Source: Candidatus Parcubacteria bacterium (GTDB taxonomy: Bacteria > Patescibacteria > Paceibacteria > UBA9973 > UBA918). From it: 64,000 nucleotides of DNA. Under the pieces are notes generated by a model. The model was not told where the DNA came from and searched no databases. It was given only the letters and a program-made list of their open reading frames with translations. This document shows positions 24,829 through 31,996 of the stretch, piece by piece. The stretch's first letter is position 1. Every line of letters begins with the position of its first letter. Location: positions 62,001-126,000 of the forward strand of contig JAKFXN010000003.1 of NCBI GenBank assembly GCA_021731405.1. Direction: 5' to 3'. A program made the position numbers and the translations under genes.

Positions 24829-25170
24829 ATGTCACGTTCACTCTATAAAGGACCATACATAGACGAAAAGCTACTGAAGAAGATCGCCGGCAAGAAAGCC
24901 GGAGAGAGTGTAGTCATCAAGACCTGGTCACGCGATAGTGTTATCGCTCCAGAAATGGTGGGATTCACATTTGGCGTACACAACGGTAAGGATCATATTC
25001 CAGTTACCGTCGCCGAAGAAATGGTAGGTCACCGATTAGGGGAGTTCTCTCCAACTAAGAAGTTCCACCGACACGGAGGAAAGATGCAGAAGGAACTAGA
25101 GCAGAAGAAGAAGGAAGCAGAAATCTCAGCCGCAAAAGCAGCTAAGACAACTTCAGCAACTAAGAAGTAG
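24829..25170 (+). CDS. rpsS: Ribosomal protein S19 (uS19)
   Basis: Small-subunit head protein. SRSLYKGPYIDEKLLKK and VHNGKDHIPVTVAEEMVGHRLGEFSPT with the FHRHG end are diagnostic. 113 residues, with a Lys/Glu-rich C-terminal tail beyond the usual ~92. First gene of the operon that carries the second half of the S10 cluster. Confidence 0.97.
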   Translation: MSRSLYKGPYIDEKLLKKIAGKKAGESVVIKTWSRDSVIAPEMVGFTFGVHNGKDHIPVTVAEEMVGHRLGEFSPTKKFHRHGGKMQKELEQKKKEAEISAAKAAKTTSATKK

Positions 25171-25182
25171 GGTATATACATT

Positions 25183-25506
25183 ATGAAAGCAATTCTAAAA
25201 AATTACCGCCAATCACCTCGAAAAGTCCGCTTAATTGCTGACGTTGTTCGCGGAAAGAAGGTAGGAGAAGCCCTCGCGATGTTGAAGTTTGTAGATAAGC
25301 GCGCATCAGGTCCATTTGCTAAGGTAGTTGAATCTGCACTTGCAAACGCTATCCACGCTGGAAAGCAACCTGAACGTCTTTTCATCAAGAAAGTTTCAGT
25401 CGACAAAGGAACCATTATCAAGCGCTTTATGCCACGTGCCCGCGGTTCAGCATCACGTATTAACAAGCGAAATAGTCACATCTCAGTCGAACTCGGCGAG
25501 AAATAA
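25183..25506 (+). CDS. rplV: Ribosomal protein L22 (uL22)
   Basis: Tunnel-lining large-subunit protein, 107 residues. RQSPRKVRLIADVVRGKKV at the start and the FMPRARGSASRINKRNSHISV beta-hairpin loop are typical. 12 bases after rpsS, 5 before rpsC. Confidence 0.97.
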   Translation: MKAILKNYRQSPRKVRLIADVVRGKKVGEALAMLKFVDKRASGPFAKVVESALANAIHAGKQPERLFIKKVSVDKGTIIKRFMPRARGSASRINKRNSHISVELGEK

Positions 25507-25511
25507 TACCT

Positions 25512-26228
25512 ATGACACACGTAGCACATCCATATGTACAGCGCATTGGTGTAAACCGCGACTGGAAGAGTCGATGGTTCACAACTGATCCAAAGAAGTT
25601 CCGCGAGTACATTCGCGCAGACGCAGCAGTTCGAAAGCTTCTTGAAAAGAAACTTAAGGGAATGTCAGTTGATACGGTAGAGATTGAACGAAGTCAAAAA
25701 GAACTTCGCATTATCGTAAAGACAGCACGACCAGGTCTCGTTATTGGCCGCAGTGGAGAAGGTGCAACCAAGCTCAAGAAAGAGATTGATATGCTCCTGC
25801 GAACACTTAAGCTCACTGACAAGGCAGAAATCAAGCTTGATGTTGAAGAAGTTCGTTCTCCAGAATCTAGTGCCAACATCGTTGGTCAGATGATTGCCGA
25901 AGGACTTGAGAAGCGTCTTACTTTCCGTCGAGTGATGAAGCAAACTATTGAAAAAGTAATGGCTAACCGAGATGTAGAAGGAGTACGTATTATTCTTTCA
26001 GGTCGTCTTGGAGGAGCTGATATGGCTCGAAAAGAAGAACTAAAGAAAGGACGAATCCCACTACAAACCCTACGCGCTGATATTGATTTTGCACGAGTAA
26101 CGGCTCGTCTCCCATACGGCGCAATTGGTATCAAGGTTTGGATCTATCGAGGACAAGTGTTTGCAGACCGAAAAGCTAACCCAGCTGAGGCCGCACCACG
26201 AACACCACGACCTACTCGCAACGCATAA
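25512..26228 (+). CDS. rpsC: Ribosomal protein S3 (uS3)
   Basis: mRNA-entry protein with an N-terminal KH domain (IVKTARPGLVIGRSGEGATKLKKEI) and the S3 C-terminal domain (GVRIILSGRLGGADMARKE, ARLPYGAIGIKVWIYRG). 238 residues, standard length. The short tail is Pro/Arg-rich. Confidence 0.97.
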   Translation: MTHVAHPYVQRIGVNRDWKSRWFTTDPKKFREYIRADAAVRKLLEKKLKGMSVDTVEIERSQKELRIIVKTARPGLVIGRSGEGATKLKKEIDMLLRTLKLTDKAEIKLDVEEVRSPESSANIVGQMIAEGLEKRLTFRRVMKQTIEKVMANRDVEGVRIILSGRLGGADMARKEELKKGRIPLQTLRADIDFARVTARLPYGAIGIKVWIYRGQVFADRKANPAEAAPRTPRPTRNA

Positions 26229-26238
26229 TTGAATCAGT

Positions 26239-26673
26239 ATGTTATTTCCTAAAAAAGTAAAACACCGAAAGTGGCAAAATGGCCGAATGAGTGAAGAAAA
26301 GCGTTCTACGCCAGACACTCGAGGCATCACTGTGTCTTTTGGTTCATATGGACTAAAAGCTACCTCAGCTTCACGAGTACGTTCAAACCAAATCGAAGCG
26401 GCTCGTCGAGTAATCTCAAGAACACTCGGTAAGACTGGAAAAATTTGGATTCGTATTTTCCCAGACAGACCAATTACAAAGAAAGCTGCTGAACTACCGA
26501 TGGGTAAAGGAAAAGGAGATCCAGATCACTTCGTATTTGAAGTGAAGCCAGGAAGAATTATCTTTGAGGTAGAAGGAGTCACAGAAGATTTGGCGAAAGA
26601 AGCTTTCCGTAAGGCTACTGCTAAGCTTCCATTAAAAGGTAACCTCGTGCGTCGTGAAGACACACGCGCGTAA
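26239..26673 (+). CDS. rplP: Ribosomal protein L16 (uL16)
   Basis: Large-subunit protein near the A-site tRNA elbow. MLFPKKVKHRKWQNGRM, WIRIFPDRPITKKAAELPMGKGKGDPD and the PGRIIFEVEGV region are conserved. 144 residues, normal. The equivalent of the hydroxylated Arg segment (KPMGKG-type loop) is present. Confidence 0.97.
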   Translation: MLFPKKVKHRKWQNGRMSEEKRSTPDTRGITVSFGSYGLKATSASRVRSNQIEAARRVISRTLGKTGKIWIRIFPDRPITKKAAELPMGKGKGDPDHFVFEVKPGRIIFEVEGVTEDLAKEAFRKATAKLPLKGNLVRREDTRA

Positions 26674-26685
26674 TATTCTAGCTAT

Positions 26686-26886
26686 ATGACAAACATGTCA
26701 GAAATCAGAAAGAAAACTGAAGCCGAACTCGTAGAGTTGGTGAACACCACTCGGGAGACACTTCGTGCTGAACGTTTCAAGGATAAGTTCAGCCGAAAGG
26801 CGAGCGTTATCACTGGTGCAAAGCGAGAAATTGCCCGCGCGCTTACACTGCTCTCAGCACGACGAAATAATAAAGACGCACAATAA
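26686..26886 (+). CDS. rpmC: Ribosomal protein L29 (uL29)
   Basis: Short two-helix protein at the tunnel exit, 66 residues (63 if the ATG at 26695 is used). MSEIRKKTEAELVELVNTTRETL and the KREIARALTLLSAR helix match L29. Between rplP and rpsQ as usual. Confidence 0.93.
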   Translation: MTNMSEIRKKTEAELVELVNTTRETLRAERFKDKFSRKASVITGAKREIARALTLLSARRNNKDAQ

Positions 26887-26888
26887 GT

Positions 26889-27149
26889 ATGACAACTGAA
26901 AACACAACAGTATCAAGCCGTCGTACCCTTCGTGGAACTGTGATCGCTTCAAAAATGCAAGACACTATTACGGTAGCAGTCGAGCGATACGTGAAGCATC
27001 CAAAGTACAAGAAGTTTATGCGCCGCACGAAAAAATTCTTGGTACATGACGCAGGCAACACAGCAAAGGTCGGAGCAGTAGTAGACATAAGGGAGATTCG
27101 CCCAATGTCAAAGCGAAAGCATTTTGAGCTAGTAATCAACACAAAATAG
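26889..27149 (+). CDS. rpsQ: Ribosomal protein S17 (uS17)
   Basis: 16S-binding OB-fold protein, 86 residues. RRTLRGTVIASKMQDTITVAVERYVKHPKYKKFMRRTKKFLVHD is the classical S17 pattern. Two bases after rpmC and one before rplN. Confidence 0.96.
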   Translation: MTTENTTVSSRRTLRGTVIASKMQDTITVAVERYVKHPKYKKFMRRTKKFLVHDAGNTAKVGAVVDIREIRPMSKRKHFELVINTK

Positions 27150-27150
27150 T

Positions 27151-27522
27151 ATGATTCAGCCACAAACAATAGTGAAAATCACTGACAACTCTGGCGCTAA
27201 AGTCGGACGAGTATTTAAGGTGCTCGGCGGCTCTAAGAAGCGTTATGCAGAGTTAGGAGAGATGGTGGTATTGTCAGTACAAACAGCAGAGCCACGAAAG
27301 CAAGTGAAGAAGAAGGACGTGGTATACGGTGTAGTAGTACGACAACGAAAGCCGTTTCGACGAAAGGATGGATCGTACGTCAGTTTTGACGACAATGCAG
27401 TAGTGCTTATTGATAAAGCAAAGAAGGAGCCTCGCGCAAACCGCGTCTTTGGTCCGATTCCGCGTGAAATCTCTGAAGCTGGTTATCAGAAAATAGTTTC
27501 ATTGGCGCCAGAAGTGGTGTAA
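27151..27522 (+). CDS. rplN: Ribosomal protein L14 (uL14)
   Basis: Five-stranded barrel protein at the subunit interface, 123 residues. MIQPQTIVKITDNSGAKVGRVFKVLGG and FGPIPREI...IVSLAPEVV are diagnostic. Confidence 0.97.
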   Translation: MIQPQTIVKITDNSGAKVGRVFKVLGGSKKRYAELGEMVVLSVQTAEPRKQVKKKDVVYGVVVRQRKPFRRKDGSYVSFDDNAVVLIDKAKKEPRANRVFGPIPREISEAGYQKIVSLAPEVV

Positions 27523-27544
27523 TGAGACAACTAACTATTTCACT

Positions 27545-27856
27545 ATGAAAATCAGAAAAGGAGACACCGTACAGGTAACTACTGGAAAAGATAAAGGCAA
27601 GAAGGGGACAGTCCTTGTTGTTCTTGCTAAGTCAGAACAAGTAGTAGTAGAGGGGCTTAATATTGCAAAGCGACACCAGAAGAGTAAGCGAACTCGTTCA
27701 CAAGGTCAGATTATTGAAAAGAGTGCACCAATCCACGTATCAAACGTTTCTCTTCTTGAAGGGGACAAGCCGGTACGAGTAGGGTACGCCTTTGAAGGCG
27801 AAGGCGACAAGCGAAAGAAGGTTCGCGTCGCTCGTCCTAGTGGTAAGAAATTATAA
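27545..27856 (+). CDS. rplX: Ribosomal protein L24 (uL24)
   Basis: Assembly-initiator protein with the KOW motif (KIRKGDTVQVTTGKDKGKKGTVLVV), 103 residues. VEGLNIAKRHQKS and the IHVSNV strand agree with the family. Confidence 0.96.
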   Translation: MKIRKGDTVQVTTGKDKGKKGTVLVVLAKSEQVVVEGLNIAKRHQKSKRTRSQGQIIEKSAPIHVSNVSLLEGDKPVRVGYAFEGEGDKRKKVRVARPSGKKL

Positions 27857-27860
27857 TAGT

Positions 27861-28394
27861 ATGGAAACGACAATAACTCGACTCGGGAGCGTCTATACAG
27901 CACTCAAAAGTGACTTCGGTTACAAGAATGTGATGCAGGCCCCGAAGTTAGAAAAGATAGTGATTTCAGTTGGTACTGGTCGCGTTCAAGATAAGGCAAA
28001 GATTGCTCTTATCCAAGATCGTCTCGCTCGTATCACTGGTCAAAAAGCCTCAGCTCGTCCAGCTAAGCAATCAATCGCTTCATTCAAGCTTCGTGAAGGA
28101 GATATCGTAGGATATCAAATCACGCTGCGAGGTAAGCGTATGATTCACTTCATGGACAAGCTCACTCACATTGCTCTACCGCAAACTCGCGACTTTCGTG
28201 GGCTTAAGGTCTCAGCAATTGATGAAATGGGTAACTACACTATGGGTATCAAAGAACACTCTATTTTCCCAGAATGTGGTGACGAAGACACCAAAGATGT
28301 ATTTTCATTTGCAGTTACACTGGTAACTACAGCGAAAACAAAGCCGGAAGCAGAAGCTTTCTTGCGTCACATCGGCGTTCCGCTTCAAAAATAA
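27861..28394 (+). CDS. rplE: Ribosomal protein L5 (uL5)
   Basis: 5S rRNA-binding protein, 177 residues from the ATG at 27861; earlier in-frame starts lie inside rplX. MQAPKLEKIVISVGTGR, KQSIASFKLREGDIVGYQITLRG and the GNYTMGIKEHSIFPE segment are typical. Its stop codon lies inside a small hairpin (AATAAGC/GCTTATT + T-run, 28388-28407) that could act as a weak terminator. The operon breaks here, since rpsN follows only after 0.9 kb. Confidence 0.97.
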   Translation: METTITRLGSVYTALKSDFGYKNVMQAPKLEKIVISVGTGRVQDKAKIALIQDRLARITGQKASARPAKQSIASFKLREGDIVGYQITLRGKRMIHFMDKLTHIALPQTRDFRGLKVSAIDEMGNYTMGIKEHSIFPECGDEDTKDVFSFAVTLVTTAKTKPEAEAFLRHIGVPLQK

Positions 28395-28407
28395 GCTCTG
28401 CTTATTT

Positions 28408-28708
28408 TTAGAAAGCAAAGAGTTTTGCTTTCGGAAGAGGAACGAGACGGAGACATGTTTGGCTATGACTAATGCCAAACAGTCGAGTCCGGGGTGAGGA
28501 AGAGTCAAAACTCTTCCGCAAGACTTCTTGAGATATTTGAAGAATGAAAATATCCAAGAAGTGGACAGCTTCTGTAAGAAGGAAGTTCTTAGTGAGCGCA
28601 GCGAACTTAGAAACTTGACCCTACCTTTGCAGAAACCAGCTGAAGCTAAGTAACCTTAGTAAAGCAAAACAACAAAACCCCGCGCCTCAGGCGCGGGGTT
28701 TTGTTGTT
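28408..28708 (+). ncRNA. Candidate structured RNA at the end of the rpsS-rplE operon
   Basis: About 300 bases without an ORF but full of helices: GAAAGCAAA/TTTGCTTTC (28411-28432), GTTTGGC/GCCAAAC inside GGA-GAC/GTC-TCC pairs, GGAAGAG/CTCTTCC, and a long ACTTCTTG..GATATTT / AAATATC..AAGAAGT stem near 28523-28562. A long-range CAGCTTCTG / CAG-AA-CAGCTG pairing follows. It ends at a perfect terminator AACAAAACCCCGCGCC/GGCGCGGGGTTTTGTT. It does not match RNase P, 6S, SRP or tmRNA by eye. It could be an independent RNA or a regulated 3' UTR. With the gene at 28774's promoter it fills the 28395-28773 gap. Confidence 0.5.
28667..28708. terminator. Terminator of the rpsS operon / candidate RNA
   Basis: Very stable G+C-rich stem (CCCCGCGCC/GGCGCGGGG) flanked by AAAACAACAAAA and TTTTGTTGTT. 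Confidence 0.95.
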
Positions 28709-28735
28709 GACATAGCAAAGATAAGTTGGTTTTAT
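28707..28735 (+). promoter_or_regulatory. Promoter of the gene at 28774
   Basis: -35 TTGACA at 28707 overlaps the terminator tail; -10 TTTTAT or TTTATA at 28730-28736. A GGAGG ribosome binding site follows before the ATG at 28774. Confidence 0.55.
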
Positions 28736-28773
28736 AAGTAAGGAACCTGTCCTTACTAACTTCTGGAGGTGTT

Positions 28774-29103
28774 ATGCCTAAAATCACTGACGATCACGCA
28801 AAGGCAGGCGGGCATTCAGCTGCCGCGTCAAAAGCGAATGCTTTTTCGACTCCACCCAAGCGAGATGAGGCGCTTACTGAGCGGATTTTGCTTAGTGGCG
28901 GCGGCTACAAGGTGGTGTTTCCTCCCGACTGGCACAAGAAAAATGGCCGCAAAGGGGGAGAAGAAACGCTGTCTTCAGCTGAAAGTGGTGCGCCTCGGTT
29001 TAAATTGGGTGACCACCCACTTGATGTTGATGTGCTTACGCGACTCAATTTTCTTCCTGTTCACCGTCATGGCTTTGCAAAAGACAAAAAACAGCGCTCT
29101 TAG
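28774..29103 (+). CDS. Uncharacterised 109-residue basic protein, solitary SD-led gene
   Basis: Starts MPKITDDHAKAGGHSAAASKANAF; hydrophilic, with no signal or membrane segment, and rich in Lys, His and Gly (WHKKNGRKGGEE). No family recognised. A GGAGG box lies eight bases before the ATG, and the gene has its own promoter and terminator. It is inserted between two ribosomal-protein operons in the same way the gene at 2536 sits between fusA and tuf. Confidence 0.7.
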   Translation: MPKITDDHAKAGGHSAAASKANAFSTPPKRDEALTERILLSGGGYKVVFPPDWHKKNGRKGGEETLSSAESGAPRFKLGDHPLDVDVLTRLNFLPVHRHGFAKDKKQRS

Positions 29104-29104
29104 A

Positions 29105-29135
29105 CAAACACTCGCTTCGGCGAGTGTTTCTTTTT
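29105..29135 (+). terminator. Terminator of the gene at 28774
   Basis: Stem AAACACTCGC/GCGAGTGTTT with a TTCG tetraloop, followed by a T run. Confidence 0.9.
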
Positions 29136-29164
29136 GTTTGTAAGTAAAGGTAAAGCAGTTTCTC

Positions 29165-29192
29165 TTGACTTTAAGCCATTTTTTGGTACTCT
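29165..29192 (+). promoter_or_regulatory. Promoter of the rpsN-secY operon
   Basis: -35 TTGACT at 29165, 16-base spacer ending in TTTTGG, -10 TACTCT at 29187. A ~120-base leader follows with a CACTTAGA/TCTTAGTG hairpin (one mismatch). Confidence 0.7.
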
Positions 29193-29320
29193 TGCGGGCA
29201 AGGCGAGGCACTTAGAAATCTCAAAATATCTTAGTGTCCGCTGCTTGGCCGTAGGCTAGGCGATTATCAGGGGATGAGTTGCGAATAACTACGCAATACC
29301 ATCTCATAAAACACATATTT

Positions 29321-29506
29321 GTGGCACGTAAATCAGTAATACTGCGCTCAGTGCGCGAACCAAAGTATGCTTGCCAAGTCGTAAGACGCTGCAAGCTGTG
29401 TGCTCGAAAGCGAGGATATATGCGAGACTTTGATCTCTGCCGTATCTGTTTCCGCGAACTAGCACATGAAGGACATATACCAGGAATAAAGAAATCATCA
29501 TGGTAG
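29321..29506 (+). CDS. rpsN: Ribosomal protein S14, zinc-binding type (uS14)
   Basis: 61 residues from the GTG at 29321 (VARKSVILRSVREPKYACQ); an in-frame ATG at 29279 would add 14 residues not seen in the family. Four Cys in CKLC...CRIC form the zinc knuckle of the short S14 type. Overlaps the start of rpsH by seven bases. Confidence 0.95.
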   Translation: MARKSVILRSVREPKYACQVVRRCKLCARKRGYMRDFDLCRICFRELAHEGHIPGIKKSSW

Positions 29507-29898
29507 GCGATACAATTGGCGATTTCATTATCCGTTTGAAGAACGCAGGTATGGTTGGAAAGAAAGAAGTTTCTCTTCCATACTCAAAGCTCCGTCACGC
29601 AATTGCTGACAAGCTCGTTCTCGCTGGATACATCGAAAAAGCAGAGCAACAAGGAAAGAAGGATAAGGTTCAAAAGACACTTGCGGTAACCCTTAAGTAC
29701 GAAGCTGGAAAGCATCGTATCAACGGTGTGAAGCGTGTTTCAAAGCCAGGACGTCGTTTGTACACAAAGGTCGCAGATATTCATCGAGTTAAGTTTGGTA
29801 ACGGGCACATGATCCTTTCTACACCAGCTGGCATCCTCACCAATGAGGAAGCGCGAGCGCAAAATGTAGGTGGAGAGCAGCTCTTTATCATTTGGTAA
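29500..29898 (+). CDS. rpsH: Ribosomal protein S8 (uS8)
   Basis: Central-domain 16S-binding protein, 132 residues. DTIGDFIIRLKNAGM at the start, and the C-terminal ILSTPAGILTNEEARAQNVGGEQLFIIW, are typical (the family STSKG motif appears as STPAG). In other bacteria S8 represses its own operon. Confidence 0.97.
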   Translation: MVGDTIGDFIIRLKNAGMVGKKEVSLPYSKLRHAIADKLVLAGYIEKAEQQGKKDKVQKTLAVTLKYEAGKHRINGVKRVSKPGRRLYTKVADIHRVKFGNGHMILSTPAGILTNEEARAQNVGGEQLFIIW

Positions 29899-29899
29899 T

Positions 29900-30430
29900 A
29901 TGAGTCGTTTAGGAAAACAACCAGTAACAATTCCAGCCGGCGTCACTGTTACTTTTGAAGACGGACTACTTACAGTAGTTGGTCCAAAAGGAACACTGAC
30001 CCGTGTCATTAAATCAGATGTGGCTATTCTCGTTGCTGACGGTCAAGTAACTTTGACTCCAGGAACTACTCCAGACGCACCAGCGCTTTGGGGAACATAT
30101 GCAGCCCATGTTCGAAACATGATTAAGGGAGTTACTGAAGGATTTACCAAGATTTTGGAAATCGAAGGAGTTGGTTACCGTGCAGAGCTTAAGGGTACAA
30201 ACCTAACACTCAGTGTTGGATTTTCACACCCAGTTCTACTTGAAGTACCAGCCGGTATTACCGCATTGGTAGAAAAGAGTGTGGTGACGCTCACTGGTGC
30301 CGACAAAGATTTGCTCGGTCAGTTTGCTGCTAACGTTCGAAAGGTAAAGAAGCCAGAACCATACAAGGGTAAGGGTATTCGTTACCGAGGAGAGTTTATT
30401 ATTCGCAAACAAGGTAAGAAGGCTGCGTAG
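29900..30430 (+). CDS. rplF: Ribosomal protein L6 (uL6)
   Basis: 176 residues from the ATG at 29900 (MSRLGKQPVTIPAGV), which is the canonical L6 start; an earlier start at 29870 lies within rpsH. Two repeated L6 domains, the second ending in KKPEPYKGKGIRYRGE. Confidence 0.97.
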   Translation: MSRLGKQPVTIPAGVTVTFEDGLLTVVGPKGTLTRVIKSDVAILVADGQVTLTPGTTPDAPALWGTYAAHVRNMIKGVTEGFTKILEIEGVGYRAELKGTNLTLSVGFSHPVLLEVPAGITALVEKSVVTLTGADKDLLGQFAANVRKVKKPEPYKGKGIRYRGEFIIRKQGKKAA

Positions 30431-30451
30431 GCCCGTAATTCGAATTGAAAT

Positions 30452-30802
30452 ATGGAAAAAACACAGTACAAATCAACTAAACGAGTTGCTCGACACAATC
30501 GTATTCGAGCAAAAGTTTCAGGTACCGCTACGCGACCTCGTCTTGCTATCTTTCGTAGTAACCGCTTCGTGTATGCGCAGCTTATTGACGATGTGGCAGG
30601 GAAGACTCTTGCAGCGGTAGATACAAGGTCTCAAAAGGGAGGAACACTTAGTGAACGTTCAGCTGCAGTCGGGACAGAAATGGCCAAGAAGGCAGTTGCC
30701 GCTGGGGTTACAGAAGTAGTCTTTGACCGCGGTGGATTCCGTTACCAGGGTACTATCGCAGCTTTGGCTGACGGTGCCCGAAGTGGTGGACTTAAGTTCT
30801 AA
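30452..30802 (+). CDS. rplR: Ribosomal protein L18 (uL18)
   Basis: 5S rRNA-binding protein, 116 residues. RPRLAIFRSNRFVYAQLIDD and VVFDRGGFRYQGTIAALADGARSGGL are diagnostic. Confidence 0.97.
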   Translation: MEKTQYKSTKRVARHNRIRAKVSGTATRPRLAIFRSNRFVYAQLIDDVAGKTLAAVDTRSQKGGTLSERSAAVGTEMAKKAVAAGVTEVVFDRGGFRYQGTIAALADGARSGGLKF

Positions 30803-30826
30803 GGAAAGTTTATTTAAAAGCAGTTA

Positions 30827-30853
30827 GAAGGTAGTGAAGCATTCGCTACCTTC
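30827..30853 (+). promoter_or_regulatory. Hairpin between rplR and rpsE
   Basis: GAAGGTAGTGAA / TTCGCTACCTTC forms a ~12-bp stem with a three-base loop. It has no T run, so it is more likely an mRNA processing or translational element than a terminator. Confidence 0.5.
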
Positions 30854-30867
30854 ATAAGAAAATAATA

Positions 30868-31524
30868 ATGTCAGAAACAAAACAGCAGGAAGCTACAACT
30901 GGCGTAACGCCAGAGCCAGAAGTGTCGACAGCGACACCTTCTACCGATGCACCCGCTGTGTCTGAATCAGGAGCAGCTGCGGGAGCAGCAGGAGCAACTG
31001 ACGGACGCGGTCGCGGAACACGAAGTCAGGGGGGGAATGATCGGCGAAATCAACGACGTCCACGTCGTGGTGGTCGTCCAGAACGAGTTCGACCTGAATT
31101 CGACCAGAAGATTATCTCTATCCGTCGCGTAACTCGTGTTATGGCCGGAGGCCGTCGTTTCAGTTTCTCAGTTGCCATGGTGATTGGAGATAGACGTGGA
31201 AAGGTAGGTGTTGGTATTGGAAAGGCTGGTGATACACAACTTGCGATTGAAAAGGCCGTCCGTGATGCAAAGAAGCACATGATCACTGTTTCAATGAACA
31301 AGGAAGGTCACTTGCCACACGATGTTCACACCAAGTACGCTTCAAGTGAAGTAATGATGATGCCAGCACCAGGTCGTGGACTTGTGGCCGGTTCATCTGT
31401 ACGTACCGTACTTGAACACGCTGGAGTAAAAGACGTTACTGCAAAGATTTTCTCTCGCAGTAAGAACAAACTTAATAATGCCCGCGCTGCCGTCGAAGCG
31501 CTTAAACTTCTAAAGAAAAACTAG
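30868..31524 (+). CDS. rpsE: Ribosomal protein S5 (uS5) with long N-terminal extension
   Basis: The S5 core starts near residue 76 (EFDQKIISIRRVTRVMAGGRRFSFSVAMVIGD) and runs through GRGLVAGSSVRTVLEHAGV. The first ~75 residues are a low-complexity tail, acidic/Ala-rich then Arg/Gly-rich, absent from model S5 proteins. The total of 218 residues compares with ~166 in E. coli. L30 (rpmD) would normally follow; instead rplO starts two bases later. Confidence 0.96.
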   Translation: MSETKQQEATTGVTPEPEVSTATPSTDAPAVSESGAAAGAAGATDGRGRGTRSQGGNDRRNQRRPRRGGRPERVRPEFDQKIISIRRVTRVMAGGRRFSFSVAMVIGDRRGKVGVGIGKAGDTQLAIEKAVRDAKKHMITVSMNKEGHLPHDVHTKYASSEVMMMPAPGRGLVAGSSVRTVLEHAGVKDVTAKIFSRSKNKLNNARAAVEALKLLKKN

Positions 31525-31525
31525 T

Positions 31526-31978
31526 ATGCAGCTACATGAACTAAAACCAACTGCTGTCAAAAAGACAGCAAAGCGCATCGGTCGCGGTGGTAAGCGTGGT
31601 AAGACATCTGGTCGTGGAGGAAAGGGTCAGACAGCTCGAACGGGTAACAGTACTCGTCCAGAAATGCGAGACTTCATCAAGAAGCTTCCAAAGCTTCGTG
31701 GTCACGGTGTAAACCGTTCACGAACTGTAAACGGCGAACGTGTGCTTGCAGTAGCAGTTAACCTCAACAAAATTGAGGTAGCGTACACTGCTGGTGAAAC
31801 TGTGTCTCCAAAGACATTGGTACTTAAGGGTGTTATCAGCTCAGTTGCAAAACGAGCACCATTGGTAAAAATCCTCGCTACTGGCGAAATTACTAAGAAA
31901 CTGACTATTGAGGGATGCCAGGTTTCAAAGTCTGCTCAAGCTAAAATTGAGCAAGCTGGCGGAACGGTCTCAAAATAG
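31526..31978 (+). CDS. rplO: Ribosomal protein L15 (uL15)
   Basis: 150 residues. MQLHELKPT, then KRIGRGGKRGKTSGRGGKGQ, is the classical L15 opening, and the C-terminal ITKKLTIEGCQVSKSAQAKIEQAGG completes it. Directly after rpsE with no rpmD between. Confidence 0.96.
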   Translation: MQLHELKPTAVKKTAKRIGRGGKRGKTSGRGGKGQTARTGNSTRPEMRDFIKKLPKLRGHGVNRSRTVNGERVLAVAVNLNKIEVAYTAGETVSPKTLVLKGVISSVAKRAPLVKILATGEITKKLTIEGCQVSKSAQAKIEQAGGTVSK

Positions 31979-31996
31979 GTAGTATTGAGTCACTAT

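Noticed and set aside
28408..28708. RNase P RNA or SRP RNA
   Set aside because: The conserved RNase P GAGGAAAGTCCGGGC-type core and the SRP GGAAG..GCAGCC tetraloop region are not present.
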